Source: Methanoculleus sp. UBA77 (GTDB lineage Archaea > Halobacteriota > Methanomicrobia > Methanomicrobiales > Methanoculleaceae). From it: a stretch of DNA of 14,517 bases. The stretch is from the NCBI GenBank assembly GCA_002499455.1, contig DALN01000071.1, forward strand, positions 9,321 to 23,837, in the 5' to 3' direction. Each line of letters starts with the position of its first letter. Within the stretch, counting starts at the first letter, position 1. Under the pieces are notes generated by a model that did not search any database, was not told where the DNA came from, and worked only from the letters and a program-made list of their open reading frames with translations. Of the stretch, positions 6,234 to 13,704 are shown one piece after another. Position numbers and translations under genes: made by a program.

Positions 6234-7094
6234 ATGCTCGTCCGGGACTTCATGATCACCGACGTCGTCTGCGTCGAGATCCCCGGGAACCGGGACGACG
6301 TCCTGCGTATCCTGAAACGCACGGGCATCAGCGGCGTCCCGGTCCTCAAGGGCGGCGAGCTCGTCGGCATCATCACCCGCAAGGATCTCCTCAGGAAGGC
6401 GGAGGAGACCCAGCTCGGGCTTCTGATGACCCCTGACCCGGTCGTCATCAGGCCCGACGCCCCGATCCAGGAGGCCGCCCAGTTGATGGTGCGGCATAAC
6501 ATCAGGAGGCTCCCGGTTGTGGAGGACGGGGCTATGGTCGGGCTCATCAGCGTGGCCGACCTCATCGGCGCCATCGCCCAGATACGCCCCAACCTGCCGA
6601 TCAAGGACTACATCAGCAAGACCTATGCTCTCTGGGAAGATACGCCCCTCTCGCTCGTCGGGAGGATCCTCGAGATCTCCGGTTACGACGCCATCCCCAT
6701 CCTGATGGAGGACGGCACGCTCACCGGCATCATATCGGAGCGGGACCTCATCAGGAACACCCGCATCGAGGATGGTGTCGAGGTCAGCGACTTCTCGAAC
6801 GGAACAGACGACGACGAGTGGACCTGGGAGAGCATCCGTGACATGCACACCATCAGTTACGGCATCTCCAGGATCCAGCTCCTCCCGATCCCCGTGAAGA
6901 ACGCGATGGTCAAGAACGTCCTCGCCGTTCCCTTGAACGCAGAGGTCGGCGAGTGCGCCCTCAAGATGCGGCGGGCCCGGGTCGACCAGATCCCGGTTGT
7001 CAACGGGAACAAGCGGCTCATCGCCATGCTCTTTGACCGGGAACTGATCAGAGTCCTGCTGCCTGACCAGCAGCAGGGCCTGCGAAAGAGTTAA
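6234..7094 (+). CDS. Four-CBS-domain protein, probable adenylate-sensing regulator
   Basis: 286 residues made up almost only of CBS domains: about 1-60, 64-118, 123-178 and 222-280. Each shows the repeat pattern of a hydrophobic strand, a helix, then a (V/I)PV(L/V) strand and a GxI(S/T)xxDL end (for example GVPVLKGGELVGIITRKDLL and RLPVVEDGAMVGLISVADLI). Two CBS pairs would form a disk binding AMP, ATP, S-adenosylmethionine or similar ligands. A 40-residue acidic linker (around DFSNGTDDDEWTWES) separates domains 3 and 4. There is no catalytic or DNA-binding domain, so it likely acts on a partner protein. Gene order with the upstream Usp (14-nt gap) suggests one operon. The start at 6234 is preceded only by a weak AGGGC. 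Family clear, ligand and target unknown. Confidence 0.9.
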   Translation: MLVRDFMITDVVCVEIPGNRDDVLRILKRTGISGVPVLKGGELVGIITRKDLLRKAEETQLGLLMTPDPVVIRPDAPIQEAAQLMVRHNIRRLPVVEDGAMVGLISVADLIGAIAQIRPNLPIKDYISKTYALWEDTPLSLVGRILEISGYDAIPILMEDGTLTGIISERDLIRNTRIEDGVEVSDFSNGTDDDEWTWESIRDMHTISYGISRIQLLPIPVKNAMVKNVLAVPLNAEVGECALKMRRARVDQIPVVNGNKRLIAMLFDRELIRVLLPDQQQGLRKS

Positions 7095-7124
7095 GGGGCA
7101 ACATTCATATAACATACAGGTGCT

Positions 7125-7157
7125 TATCGTGTCGTGCCCTGAGTCGGTACGACGATA
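7125..7157. other. Hairpin between the CBS gene and psmB (terminator or leader element)
   Basis: TATCG (7125-7129) and TCGTGCC (7132-7138) pair with GGTACGA (7146-7152) and CGATA (7153-7157), giving a 12-bp stem with a 2-nt bulge, one G-U pair and the loop CTGAGTC. It starts 31 nt after the CBS stop and runs into an A/T-rich stretch with TTTAT and GTTTTAT. It could end the Usp-CBS transcript; it lies upstream of, or overlaps, the likely psmB promoter. Confidence 0.45.
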
Positions 7158-7238
7158 AATTTATGTTTTATGGTATCGCTATACGCTTAACCGCTTTTAC
7201 GCGAGGTAAAGCGTTTTAATGGTTTTAGGGGTGCTTCA
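7157..7238 (+). promoter_or_regulatory. psmB promoter and leader with inverted repeat and strong ribosome site
   Basis: AAATTTATG and TTTTATGGTAT (7157-7176) are TATA candidates about 65-80 nt before psmB; CTATACGCTTAA (7179-7190) is a nearer one. The inverted repeat CGCTTTTAC (7192-7200) / GTAAAGCG (7206-7213) lies just downstream and is followed by TTTT. AGGGGTG (7227-7233) with 5-nt spacing is the psmB ribosome site. The repeat may be an operator or an RNA hairpin; the exact promoter cannot be fixed from sequence. Confidence 0.5.
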
Positions 7239-7880
7239 ATGGATATTTCCCAACAGGTTATGAAAGGTACAACCACGGTAGGGCTGATCTTTAACGGCGG
7301 AGTTGTCCTTGCCACGGAGATGCGGGCGACGATGGGGAACATGATCGCAAGCAAGCGTGCCAAGAAGATCTACCAGATTACACCGAGGATCGGTCTCACC
7401 ACCGCCGGCGGCGTCGGGGACGCGCAACAGCTGGTCCGGATCCTGCAGGTCGAGTGCAACCTCTTTGAGATGCGCCGCGGCAAGACGATGTCTGTGGGTG
7501 CCGCATCGACCCTGCTCTCGAATTACCTGAACCAGAACCGCTACTATCCCTACTACGTCCAGCTCCTGATGGGCGGGTTCGACGATGAAGGGCCGAGCGT
7601 CTACTCCGTCGACGCCATGGGCGGGGCGACCAAAGAAGAGGATATCGTCGCCACCGGCTCCGGGTCTCCGTTCGCCTACGGCGTGCTCGAAGACCAGTAC
7701 CGCGCCGACATGAAGGAGGATGAAGCGAAGGATCTTGCCGTTCGTGCCGTCCGGTCGGCGATGCGCCGTGACTCTGCGTCCGGGGAGGACATCATGGTAG
7801 TCGTGATAACGAAAGACAAATACGAAGAACACATAGAGCGCGGGTTGCAGAGGCCGTCTGTTGCCCGCCCAACAACCTGA
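7239..7880 (+). CDS. psmB: 20S proteasome beta subunit (threonine protease)
   Basis: Catalytic subunit of the archaeal 20S proteasome, which degrades unfolded proteins fed by PAN or a similar ATPase; cytoplasmic. 213 residues with a 10-residue propeptide, MDISQQVMKG, cut before Thr11, the N-terminal nucleophile of TTTVGL. In mature numbering Glu17 (precursor Glu27) and Lys33 (precursor Lys43) of the catalytic site are present, as are the ATGSGSP and RDSASG blocks (around 147-153 and 186-191) that shape the active site. ATG 7239 is fixed by AGGGGTG 5 nt upstream. It is the first gene of a tight cluster with fttA (20-nt gap) and an MFS transporter, so proteasome level and transcription termination may be set together. 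The alpha subunit gene is not in the window. Confidence 0.97.
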   Translation: MDISQQVMKGTTTVGLIFNGGVVLATEMRATMGNMIASKRAKKIYQITPRIGLTTAGGVGDAQQLVRILQVECNLFEMRRGKTMSVGAASTLLSNYLNQNRYYPYYVQLLMGGFDDEGPSVYSVDAMGGATKEEDIVATGSGSPFAYGVLEDQYRADMKEDEAKDLAVRAVRSAMRRDSASGEDIMVVVITKDKYEEHIERGLQRPSVARPTT

Positions 7881-7900
7881 CATTTTTTAGGACGATTTTA

Positions 7901-9793
7901 ATGGTGATTGAAGAGAAACTCCGGGAATTGAAGGAGCAGATCGAGAAGATTGTTCCCAGCGGGATTACGATATCGGACGTTGAGTTTGAGGGGCCCGAAC
8001 TTGTAATCTACACCGATGATCCGAAACTGTTCGCCGACCAGGCGGACCTGATAAAAATACTGGCGCGCGATCTCCGCAAACGCATCGTCGTGCGCCCGAA
8101 TATTCTCGAAGACCCCGAACGGGCGGCCCAGGAGATCAGGGCCGTTGTGCCGGAGGGTGCGGGGATATCCGACCTCTTCTTCGACCCGGAGACGGGCGAG
8201 GTCCTGATCGAGGCGGAGAAGCCCGGCGTGGTCATCGGGAAGAACGGTATCACGCTCCGCGAGATCACGAAGCAGATCGGCTGGACGCCGAAAGTGGTCC
8301 GGACACCGCCGATCGAGAGCTCGACGGTGAAGCAGATCCGCACCTACCTCCGGTCGGTGAAGGACGAACGCAAAGCGTTCCTGCGGACGATCGGCCGCCG
8401 CATCCACCGGGAGGTCACGAGCAAAGACCAGTGGCTGCGGGTCACGACGCTCGGATGCTGCCGGGAGGTCGGCCGTGCCGCGTTCCTCGTCTCGACGCCG
8501 GAGAGCAAGATCCTGATCGACTGCGGAGAGAAGCCGGGCAGCACCACGAACGGGACGCCCTACCTTTACGTGCCAGAGATCTATCCCCTCGACTCGCTCG
8601 ACGCGGTGGTGCTCACCCACGCGCACCTCGATCACTGCGCTCTCGTCCCGCTCCTCTTCAAGTACGGCTACGAAGGACCGGTCTACTCGACCCCGCCGAC
8701 GAGGGACCTCTCGGCGATGCTCCAGCTCGATTACCTGGACGTCGTCAGAAAGGAGACGGACAAGATCCCCTACACCTCAAACGAGGTGAAGGCCTATATG
8801 AAGCACTCCATCACGCTCAACTACGGCAGCGTGACCGATATCGCTCCCGACGTCAAGCTCACCTTCCACAACGCGGGGCATATCCTCGGTTCGGCCATCG
8901 CGCACTTCCACATCGGGGAAGGGCTCTACAACATCGCCTTCACCGGGGACTTCAATTACCAGAAGACGAGGCTCTTCTCGCCTGCGGTCTCCTCCTTCCC
9001 GCGCCTCGAGGCGCTCTTCATGGAGAGCACCTACGGCGGGTCGAACGATATCCAGCCCCAGAGGAAGGACGCCGAGGATAAACTCTACGAGACGGTCTCG
9101 GCGACGATCAAGCGCGGCGGCAAGGTGATCATCCCCGCGTTCGCCGTGGGCCGATCGCAGGAGGTCATGCTCGCCCTCGAGGAGGGTATCCGCCGGGAGA
9201 AGATTCCGCCGGTGAAGATCTACCTCGACGGCATGATCAAGGAAGCGACGGCGATCCACACGACCTACCCGGAGTATCTCAACAGCGACCTGCGGAACCA
9301 GATCTTCCGCGAGGGTTTGAACCCCTTCCTCTCCGAGGCTTTCGTCCAGGTGGACTCGCCGGACCTCCGCGAGAAGGTGATCTCGGGCGACCCCTGCGTC
9401 ATCATCACGACGAGCGGTATGTTAAACGGCGGGCCGGTGATGGAGTACCTCAAGGCTCTCGGCCCCGACGAGCGCAACGCGCTCGTCTTCGTCGGCTACC
9501 AGGCGGAAGGGACGCTTGGGAGGCGCATCCAGAAGGGATGGCGCGAGATCCCGCTCGGCTGGCGCGAGACGATCGTGATCAACCTGGAGATCGCGACGAG
9601 CGACGGGTTCTCCGGCCACTCGGACCGGAAGCAGCTGATGAGCTACGTCGCTCACCTCCAGCCGCGCCCGGAGAAGATCTTCACGATCCACGGCGACGAG
9701 AACAAGACGATCGACCTTGCAAGCTCGATCTACAAGCGGCACCGCATCGAGACGCACTCGCCCTTAAACCTCGAGACCTACCGCATGATCTGA
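7901..9793 (+). CDS. fttA: Transcription termination factor FttA / aCPSF1, KH-domain beta-CASP ribonuclease
   Basis: Archaeal homologue of the CPSF73 nuclease; it cuts nascent RNA at U-rich sites behind RNA polymerase with Spt4-Spt5 and ends transcription. 630 residues, the usual length. N-terminal KH region about 1-140 with GKNG (113-116); metallo-beta-lactamase domain from about 180 with HAHLDH (240-245), GHILGS (His327) and TGD (Asp350); inserted beta-CASP domain about 380-560; then SGHSD (His573) and IHGDE (His598). All zinc ligands look intact. ATG 7901 lies 20 nt after the psmB stop, beyond a T6 run (7883-7888), and has only a weak AGGACGA ribosome site, so it is probably cotranscribed with psmB. 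Its stop TGA shares one base with the ATG of the MFS gene. Assignment is firm from domain order and motifs. Confidence 0.96.
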   Translation: MVIEEKLRELKEQIEKIVPSGITISDVEFEGPELVIYTDDPKLFADQADLIKILARDLRKRIVVRPNILEDPERAAQEIRAVVPEGAGISDLFFDPETGEVLIEAEKPGVVIGKNGITLREITKQIGWTPKVVRTPPIESSTVKQIRTYLRSVKDERKAFLRTIGRRIHREVTSKDQWLRVTTLGCCREVGRAAFLVSTPESKILIDCGEKPGSTTNGTPYLYVPEIYPLDSLDAVVLTHAHLDHCALVPLLFKYGYEGPVYSTPPTRDLSAMLQLDYLDVVRKETDKIPYTSNEVKAYMKHSITLNYGSVTDIAPDVKLTFHNAGHILGSAIAHFHIGEGLYNIAFTGDFNYQKTRLFSPAVSSFPRLEALFMESTYGGSNDIQPQRKDAEDKLYETVSATIKRGGKVIIPAFAVGRSQEVMLALEEGIRREKIPPVKIYLDGMIKEATAIHTTYPEYLNSDLRNQIFREGLNPFLSEAFVQVDSPDLREKVISGDPCVIITTSGMLNGGPVMEYLKALGPDERNALVFVGYQAEGTLGRRIQKGWREIPLGWRETIVINLEIATSDGFSGHSDRKQLMSYVAHLQPRPEKIFTIHGDENKTIDLASSIYKRHRIETHSPLNLETYRMI

Positions 9794-10860
9794 TGCTGCA
9801 GAGACTGACGGCCCTTCTTGGAGTATTCGTGGTGATGGCGCTCTCAAACGCCGTCGTCCCGGTACTCCCCGATTTTGGCGAGGGAGCGGCGGTGCAGGGT
9901 GCGGTCTACGCCGCATATTTTCTCGGCGCGTTCGTCACGGTGCTCCCTGCGGGGATAGCAAGCGACCGGGTCGGCCGCGTCCCGCTCGTCCGCGCCGGGC
10001 TTCTTCTGACCCTTGCAAGCGGGGTACTCATCCTCCTCTTCCCTTCAGGCCTGCCGCTCCTCGTCTTCCGGGTGATCGAGGGGATCGGGGCCGGGCTCTT
10101 CCTCTCGGCGGCGCTTGCGTGGACGAACTCGCACCCGTCGTCGGGGAGGCTGAGCGGCTACTTCATGGCGGCCATGAACATCGGCCTGGTCATGGGGCTT
10201 CTTGCGACGGGCTGGCTCGATGCGGTCTTCGACAGTCATCTCGCGGGGATTGCCTTCTTCACGGTGCTCGCCGTCCCTGCAGCCGTGATGAGCGTCGCAT
10301 TCCGGGAGGGCGAGCACGCGGGATTTGCGAGGGCCAACCTGCCCCTGATCGTCAGGGACTACTTCTGGCTCTTTGCCGCAACGGTCGTCCTTGTGGGGAT
10401 GACCGGGGGGATAGCGGCGGTTTACCCGGAGTACACCGGGAGCGACCCGTCGCTGCTCGCGCTCCAGCTCGCGACGATGAACATCGCGACCACCGTCGTC
10501 GTGCTCGTCGCGCCCCGGTTCAACCTCCGGCCCATCCCCACGATCCGGGTCTCCGCGCTCCTCATGGGGGCGGCGGTCGTGGCGGGCTACGTTACGCCCT
10601 ATGCCTTCCCGGTCATCGGCGCCCTTGCCGGCATGGTGATCGTCGCGGCGCTTGCGTTCCTTGCCGGGACGAGGCTCGAGCAGGGTGTGATGGTCGGGCT
10701 CTTCAATACTGCGTCATATGCCGGGTTTACGCTCCTCTCGACCCTTGCCGGTCTGGTTGCAGGATATATCGATTTCCTTGCCGCGTTTCTCCTGCTTGCC
10801 GGGGCGGCGGCGGTGATGGCAATCCCTATCGGCAGGTGCCGGTGCAGGCATCCCGGCTGA
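9793..10860 (+). CDS. Major facilitator superfamily transporter, 12 membrane segments
   Basis: Integral membrane transporter of unknown substrate, 355 residues, shorter than the common 400 because loops are short. Twelve hydrophobic segments can be counted in two groups of six with a central loop (REGEHAGFARAN, near residue 170). The MFS motif A appears after segment 2 as ASDRVGR (Asp58, Arg59, Gly61, Arg62), and RVIEGIGAG in segment 4 matches motif B. The overall pattern resembles drug/metabolite exporters. Start: ATG 9793 overlaps the fttA stop by one base (TGATG), a sign of translational coupling; the open frame extends upstream, but that part is antiparallel-free fttA coding DNA in another phase and not membrane-like. 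The C-terminus is a short Arg/Cys tail (GRCRCRHPG). Clearly part of the psmB-fttA unit by spacing; a functional link is not evident. Confidence 0.9.
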   Translation: MLQRLTALLGVFVVMALSNAVVPVLPDFGEGAAVQGAVYAAYFLGAFVTVLPAGIASDRVGRVPLVRAGLLLTLASGVLILLFPSGLPLLVFRVIEGIGAGLFLSAALAWTNSHPSSGRLSGYFMAAMNIGLVMGLLATGWLDAVFDSHLAGIAFFTVLAVPAAVMSVAFREGEHAGFARANLPLIVRDYFWLFAATVVLVGMTGGIAAVYPEYTGSDPSLLALQLATMNIATTVVVLVAPRFNLRPIPTIRVSALLMGAAVVAGYVTPYAFPVIGALAGMVIVAALAFLAGTRLEQGVMVGLFNTASYAGFTLLSTLAGLVAGYIDFLAAFLLLAGAAAVMAIPIGRCRCRHPG

Positions 10861-10899
10861 CCGAGCGCATATTACCATCTTCGTCCATAGGATCAACGC

Positions 10900-12330
10900 A
10901 TGAAGATGCTGATCAACGGCGAAGGGCGCGACGCGGTCTCCGGCAGGGTTTTTCCGGTGCACAACCCGGCAACCGGGGAGGTCGTCGGGGAAGCGCCGCT
11001 CGGTGCCGGGGATGACGTTCGATCTGCCATAGAGGCCGCCGGGGAGGCGTTTGCGGACTGGGCCGCGAAGACCCCGAGGGATCGGGCGAAGATCCTCTTC
11101 TTCGCGGCAGAAGAGGTGCGCCGCAGGAATACCGATCTCGGGGCGCTTCTGACCGCCGAGCAGGGGAAACCCATCCGCGAGGCGGTCGACGAGATCAACG
11201 GGTTCGCAAACATCCTCGAGTATTACTACGCCCTCTCCGCGGGGGAGCGGGGCGAGTACCGGCATCTCCGGGGCTACGGCCACACCATCGTCTACAGGCG
11301 GCCGCTCGGCATCTGCGGCGCGATCATCCCCTGGAACATGCCGGCGATCATCATGGGCTGGAAGATCGGGGCGGCTCTCACGGCGGGGAACACCATGGTC
11401 CTGAAGCCCGCGACGACCGCTCCGCTGACCTGCATCAGCCTCGCGGGAATCCTGGAGGGTGCCGGGCTCCCGCCGGGGGTCTTGAACGTCGTCACCGGTC
11501 CGGGGGAGACAGTCGGCCGGGAGATTGCACGGCACCCCGATATCCGGAAGGTCTCGTTCACGGGCGAGGCGGAGACCGGCCGGCAGGTCGCCCTGGACGC
11601 CGCACCCTCCCTCAAGCGCCTCACGCTGGAACTCGGGGGGAGCGACCCGATGATCGTCGCGAGCGATGCCGATATCCCGGCGGCCGTCGAAGGGGTCATC
11701 AGGGGGCGGTTCTACAACTGCGGCCAGGTCTGCACGGCGGTCAAACGGCTCTATGTCTACGACTCGATCGCGGACGAGTTCGTCCGGCGCCTGAAGTCCA
11801 GGGTCGAGGGGATCGTCGTCGGGAACGGTATGGACCGCGGGGTCGGCATGGGCCCGCTGAACAACCGTGCGGGTTTTGAGCGTGTCACCGGCCTGGTCGA
11901 TGCCGTCCGCGAGCGGGACGAGGGCGAGATCATCACGGGCGGACGGGCCCCCGAAGGGGAGGAGTACCGGCGTGGCTTCTTCTTCCTGCCGACGCTCATT
12001 GCCGGGGTCCCGTACGACTCACCCCTCTTCTCCGAGGAGGTCTTCGGCCCGGTCCTGCCGATTGCGACCGTCTCCGGGCTCGATGAAGCGCTCCGTCTCG
12101 CAAACAACAGCCGCTACGGTCTCGGTGCGTCGGTCTGGACCCGGGATGCCGACGTGATCGCAAGAGCGACGGAGGAGCTCGAGGCGGGGATCGTCTGGGT
12201 CAACCAGCACCTCCGGATCCCGCCGGAGGTTCCTTTTGGGGGGACGAAGGAGAGCGGCATCGGCAGGGAGAACGGCAGCAGGGCACTTGAGGAGTATATG
12301 GAGGAGAAAGCCGTGCTGGTGCGGCTCTGA
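10900..12330 (+). CDS. Aldehyde dehydrogenase, NAD(P)-dependent, succinate-semialdehyde/lactaldehyde type
   Basis: Oxidises an aldehyde to the acid with NAD(P); cytoplasmic. 476 residues, standard ALDH length. Catalytic residues are all present: Asn146 in PWNMP, Lys169 in VLKPA, Glu244 in LELGGSDP and Cys278 in NCGQVC; the nucleotide-binding FTGEAETG spans 220-227. In most NAD-specific ALDHs a Glu follows KPA; here it is Thr (KPATT), which may allow NADP, and the FTGE replaces the common FTGS. Overall it resembles the succinate-semialdehyde, glycolaldehyde and lactaldehyde enzymes; in methanogens a lactaldehyde enzyme can serve F420 synthesis, but this is only a possibility. ATG 10900 follows the MFS stop by 39 nt; a CATATTA block near 10867 could be its own promoter. 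A second ATG (10906) is in frame. It ends at a T8 tract. Confidence 0.93.
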   Translation: MKMLINGEGRDAVSGRVFPVHNPATGEVVGEAPLGAGDDVRSAIEAAGEAFADWAAKTPRDRAKILFFAAEEVRRRNTDLGALLTAEQGKPIREAVDEINGFANILEYYYALSAGERGEYRHLRGYGHTIVYRRPLGICGAIIPWNMPAIIMGWKIGAALTAGNTMVLKPATTAPLTCISLAGILEGAGLPPGVLNVVTGPGETVGREIARHPDIRKVSFTGEAETGRQVALDAAPSLKRLTLELGGSDPMIVASDADIPAAVEGVIRGRFYNCGQVCTAVKRLYVYDSIADEFVRRLKSRVEGIVVGNGMDRGVGMGPLNNRAGFERVTGLVDAVRERDEGEIITGGRAPEGEEYRRGFFFLPTLIAGVPYDSPLFSEEVFGPVLPIATVSGLDEALRLANNSRYGLGASVWTRDADVIARATEELEAGIVWVNQHLRIPPEVPFGGTKESGIGRENGSRALEEYMEEKAVLVRL

Positions 12331-12339
12331 CCCGGAGCC

Positions 12340-12347
12340 TTTTTTTT
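12340..12347 (+). terminator. T8 tract after the aldehyde dehydrogenase gene
   Basis: A run of eight T starts 10 nt after the stop codon, following CCGGAGCC. Archaeal termination, intrinsic or by FttA, uses such U-rich RNA, so this is the likely 3' end of the operon. No hairpin of note precedes it. Confidence 0.6.
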
Positions 12348-12493
12348 ACTGGGGTTCGTGCAGCCAGGTTCCCGGTCATGGGATCTTGTTTTTGCCCGGA
12401 CCCCGGGATGTATCCTGCCTGTGTCCAGGACTGCGAACGCTAATTCCTGAGCACTTTTCTGTTATTGTGGTCTGTATAATTGTTATAATAATG

Positions 12494-12536
12494 TTTATAT
12501 ATTCTTAGAATTATCCATGTCCCCTCCCCAGGGGGG
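12494..12536 (+). promoter_or_regulatory. Promoter and G6 ribosome site of the fasciclin gene
   Basis: TTTATATA (12494-12501) is a good archaeal TATA box; transcription should begin near 12520-12527. GGGGGG (12531-12536) is the ribosome site. CCCC (12521-12524) could pair with GGGG of that site, closing it. The ATG at 12517 would then lie at or before the transcript start, which favours the later ATGs. Confidence 0.55.
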
Positions 12537-12546
12537 AATGAGACAG

Positions 12547-13305
12547 ATGAGACGATGGATAGTTCTATGCGCGTGCATCCTCGCCCTTCTGGCGATGCCG
12601 CTTGCTGTAACGGCAGCGCCGGTAGGAGACGGGAATGTAACGGTAACGCCCGGCGAGGATACCGGGCAGCTGGGAAATCAGACTGAAACTATGACGATAG
12701 CTGCATACATCTCGCAGGACGAGAACCTGACAAGGCTTAGTGAGGCGATCACTGTAGCAGGGCTCTTTGACACCCTGAACTCGGGCGGACCCTACACGGT
12801 CTTTGCTCCGAGCGACGAGGCGTTCAACGCGCTCGGCAACGACACCCTCGACCTGCTTATGACCGAGCCGGATAACCTGACCGTGCTTCTCCAGTACCAT
12901 GTCGTGGATGGTGAGTACCTTGCAGAGAACCTCACCAATATGACAGGGAACCAGACCGGAAACGAGACTGATGACGGCATTATGGGTATTCTCGGCGGAC
13001 TTCTCGGCGGCGATGAAGAAGGGCAGGCCGGGAACATGACGACGCTTGTTACGCTCTCCGGCGAGAGCCTGAACGTGACTGCGAGTGACGGCGAGGTCAT
13101 GGTTGAGAACGCTACTGTCACCCAGGCGGACATCATCACGAGCAACGGTGTGATCCACATCGTCGACCTGGTTCTGATGCCTCCGGGCCTGAACCTGACC
13201 GCGACAGAGAACGAGACGATGGGAGGGGCCGTAACGCCAACGGGAATAGAGACAGTGACGCCGGCAGAGATGGAGACCACAACCCTGGCGGCCGCGGGAA
13301 CCTGA
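12547..13305 (+). CDS. Secreted fasciclin (FAS1)-domain protein, sequon-rich
   Basis: Extracellular protein of 252 residues, probably an adhesion or surface protein. Residues 1-24 form a signal peptide (MRRW, a hydrophobic core, VTAAP). The FAS1 domain covers about 50-211, with the H1 motif YTVFAPSDEAF (83-93), YH (117-118) and the H2 motif GVIHIVDLVLMP (201-212). A roughly 30-residue Gly- and acid-rich insert (GILGGLLGGDEEG) interrupts the domain. There are 14 N-x-T sequons and no N-x-S sequon, pointing to heavy N-glycosylation. The Thr/Pro-rich tail has no visible anchor. Start: ATGs at 12517, 12538 and 12547 are in frame; 12547 is preferred for its 10-nt spacing to G6, the compact signal peptide and the TATA position. 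The next gene, in the same direction, is another secreted sequon-rich protein with its own promoter. Confidence 0.88.
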   Translation: MRRWIVLCACILALLAMPLAVTAAPVGDGNVTVTPGEDTGQLGNQTETMTIAAYISQDENLTRLSEAITVAGLFDTLNSGGPYTVFAPSDEAFNALGNDTLDLLMTEPDNLTVLLQYHVVDGEYLAENLTNMTGNQTGNETDDGIMGILGGLLGGDEEGQAGNMTTLVTLSGESLNVTASDGEVMVENATVTQADIITSNGVIHIVDLVLMPPGLNLTATENETMGGAVTPTGIETVTPAEMETTTLAAAGT

Positions 13306-13704
13306 CCCTGGACGGTGGGCGTTCTGCCCTGGCGTAAGGCGCCGGACAGGACCGGGGCCGGCGGTGCATGTTGCGGCCGGCTCCCGGCATCGCCCGGAAG
13401 GTTACCCATGCAGTTTCTGACCTTAACCCTGCTTTTTTCCCTGGTGTGACCGGGCATTCTCACCTGTCTATCTTCCATTCGCCGTCGGATGACCCAGGTG
13501 GTGTGGGTTCCAGGTGGTGTATATCTTTCCTGGAGCTGCCTTCTGCGGCCGGGATATGATGCCGTCGTGGTGGGGCATGGGGGAGGGCCTGAAGAGCGGC
13601 CATAAAAAATTCGCCATTATTTGCCAGATTCGAGCCTAAATAAATATTATAGCAATATTTTTATATTACATTGATTATTCTCTTGCCCACAAGGGGGGAT
13701 ATGT
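13306..13704. other. 399-bp intergenic region upstream of the DUF4430 protein gene
   Basis: No credible gene; the 63-codon open frame at 13368-13559 has no ribosome site or protein-like composition. Visible elements are a T6 run (13433-13438), a possible end of the fasciclin transcript; an 11-bp direct repeat CCAGGTGGTGT (13494-13504, 13510-13520) with a 16-bp period; TATATCTTTCC (13520-13530) followed by GGATATGAT (13552-13560), a pair also seen in the 3295-3762 gap; and from 13606 a strongly AT-rich stretch that holds the next promoter. Confidence 0.5.
13660..13698 (+). promoter_or_regulatory. Promoter and G6 ribosome site of the DUF4430/DUF7282 gene
   Basis: TTTATATTA (13660-13668) is the best TATA box, giving a transcript start near 13690. 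GGGGGG (13693-13698) is the ribosome site, 6 nt before ATG 13705. The arrangement closely copies that of the fasciclin gene. Confidence 0.6.

Noticed and set aside
9538..9792. 85-residue N-terminal extension of the MFS transporter
   Set aside because: It lies inside fttA in another phase, is Arg/Asp/Pro-rich and not membrane-like; ATG 9793 overlapping the fttA stop is the natural start.
13368..13559. 63-codon plus-strand open frame between the two surface-protein genes
   Set aside because: No ribosome site, no signal peptide or domain; probably chance in GC-rich DNA.
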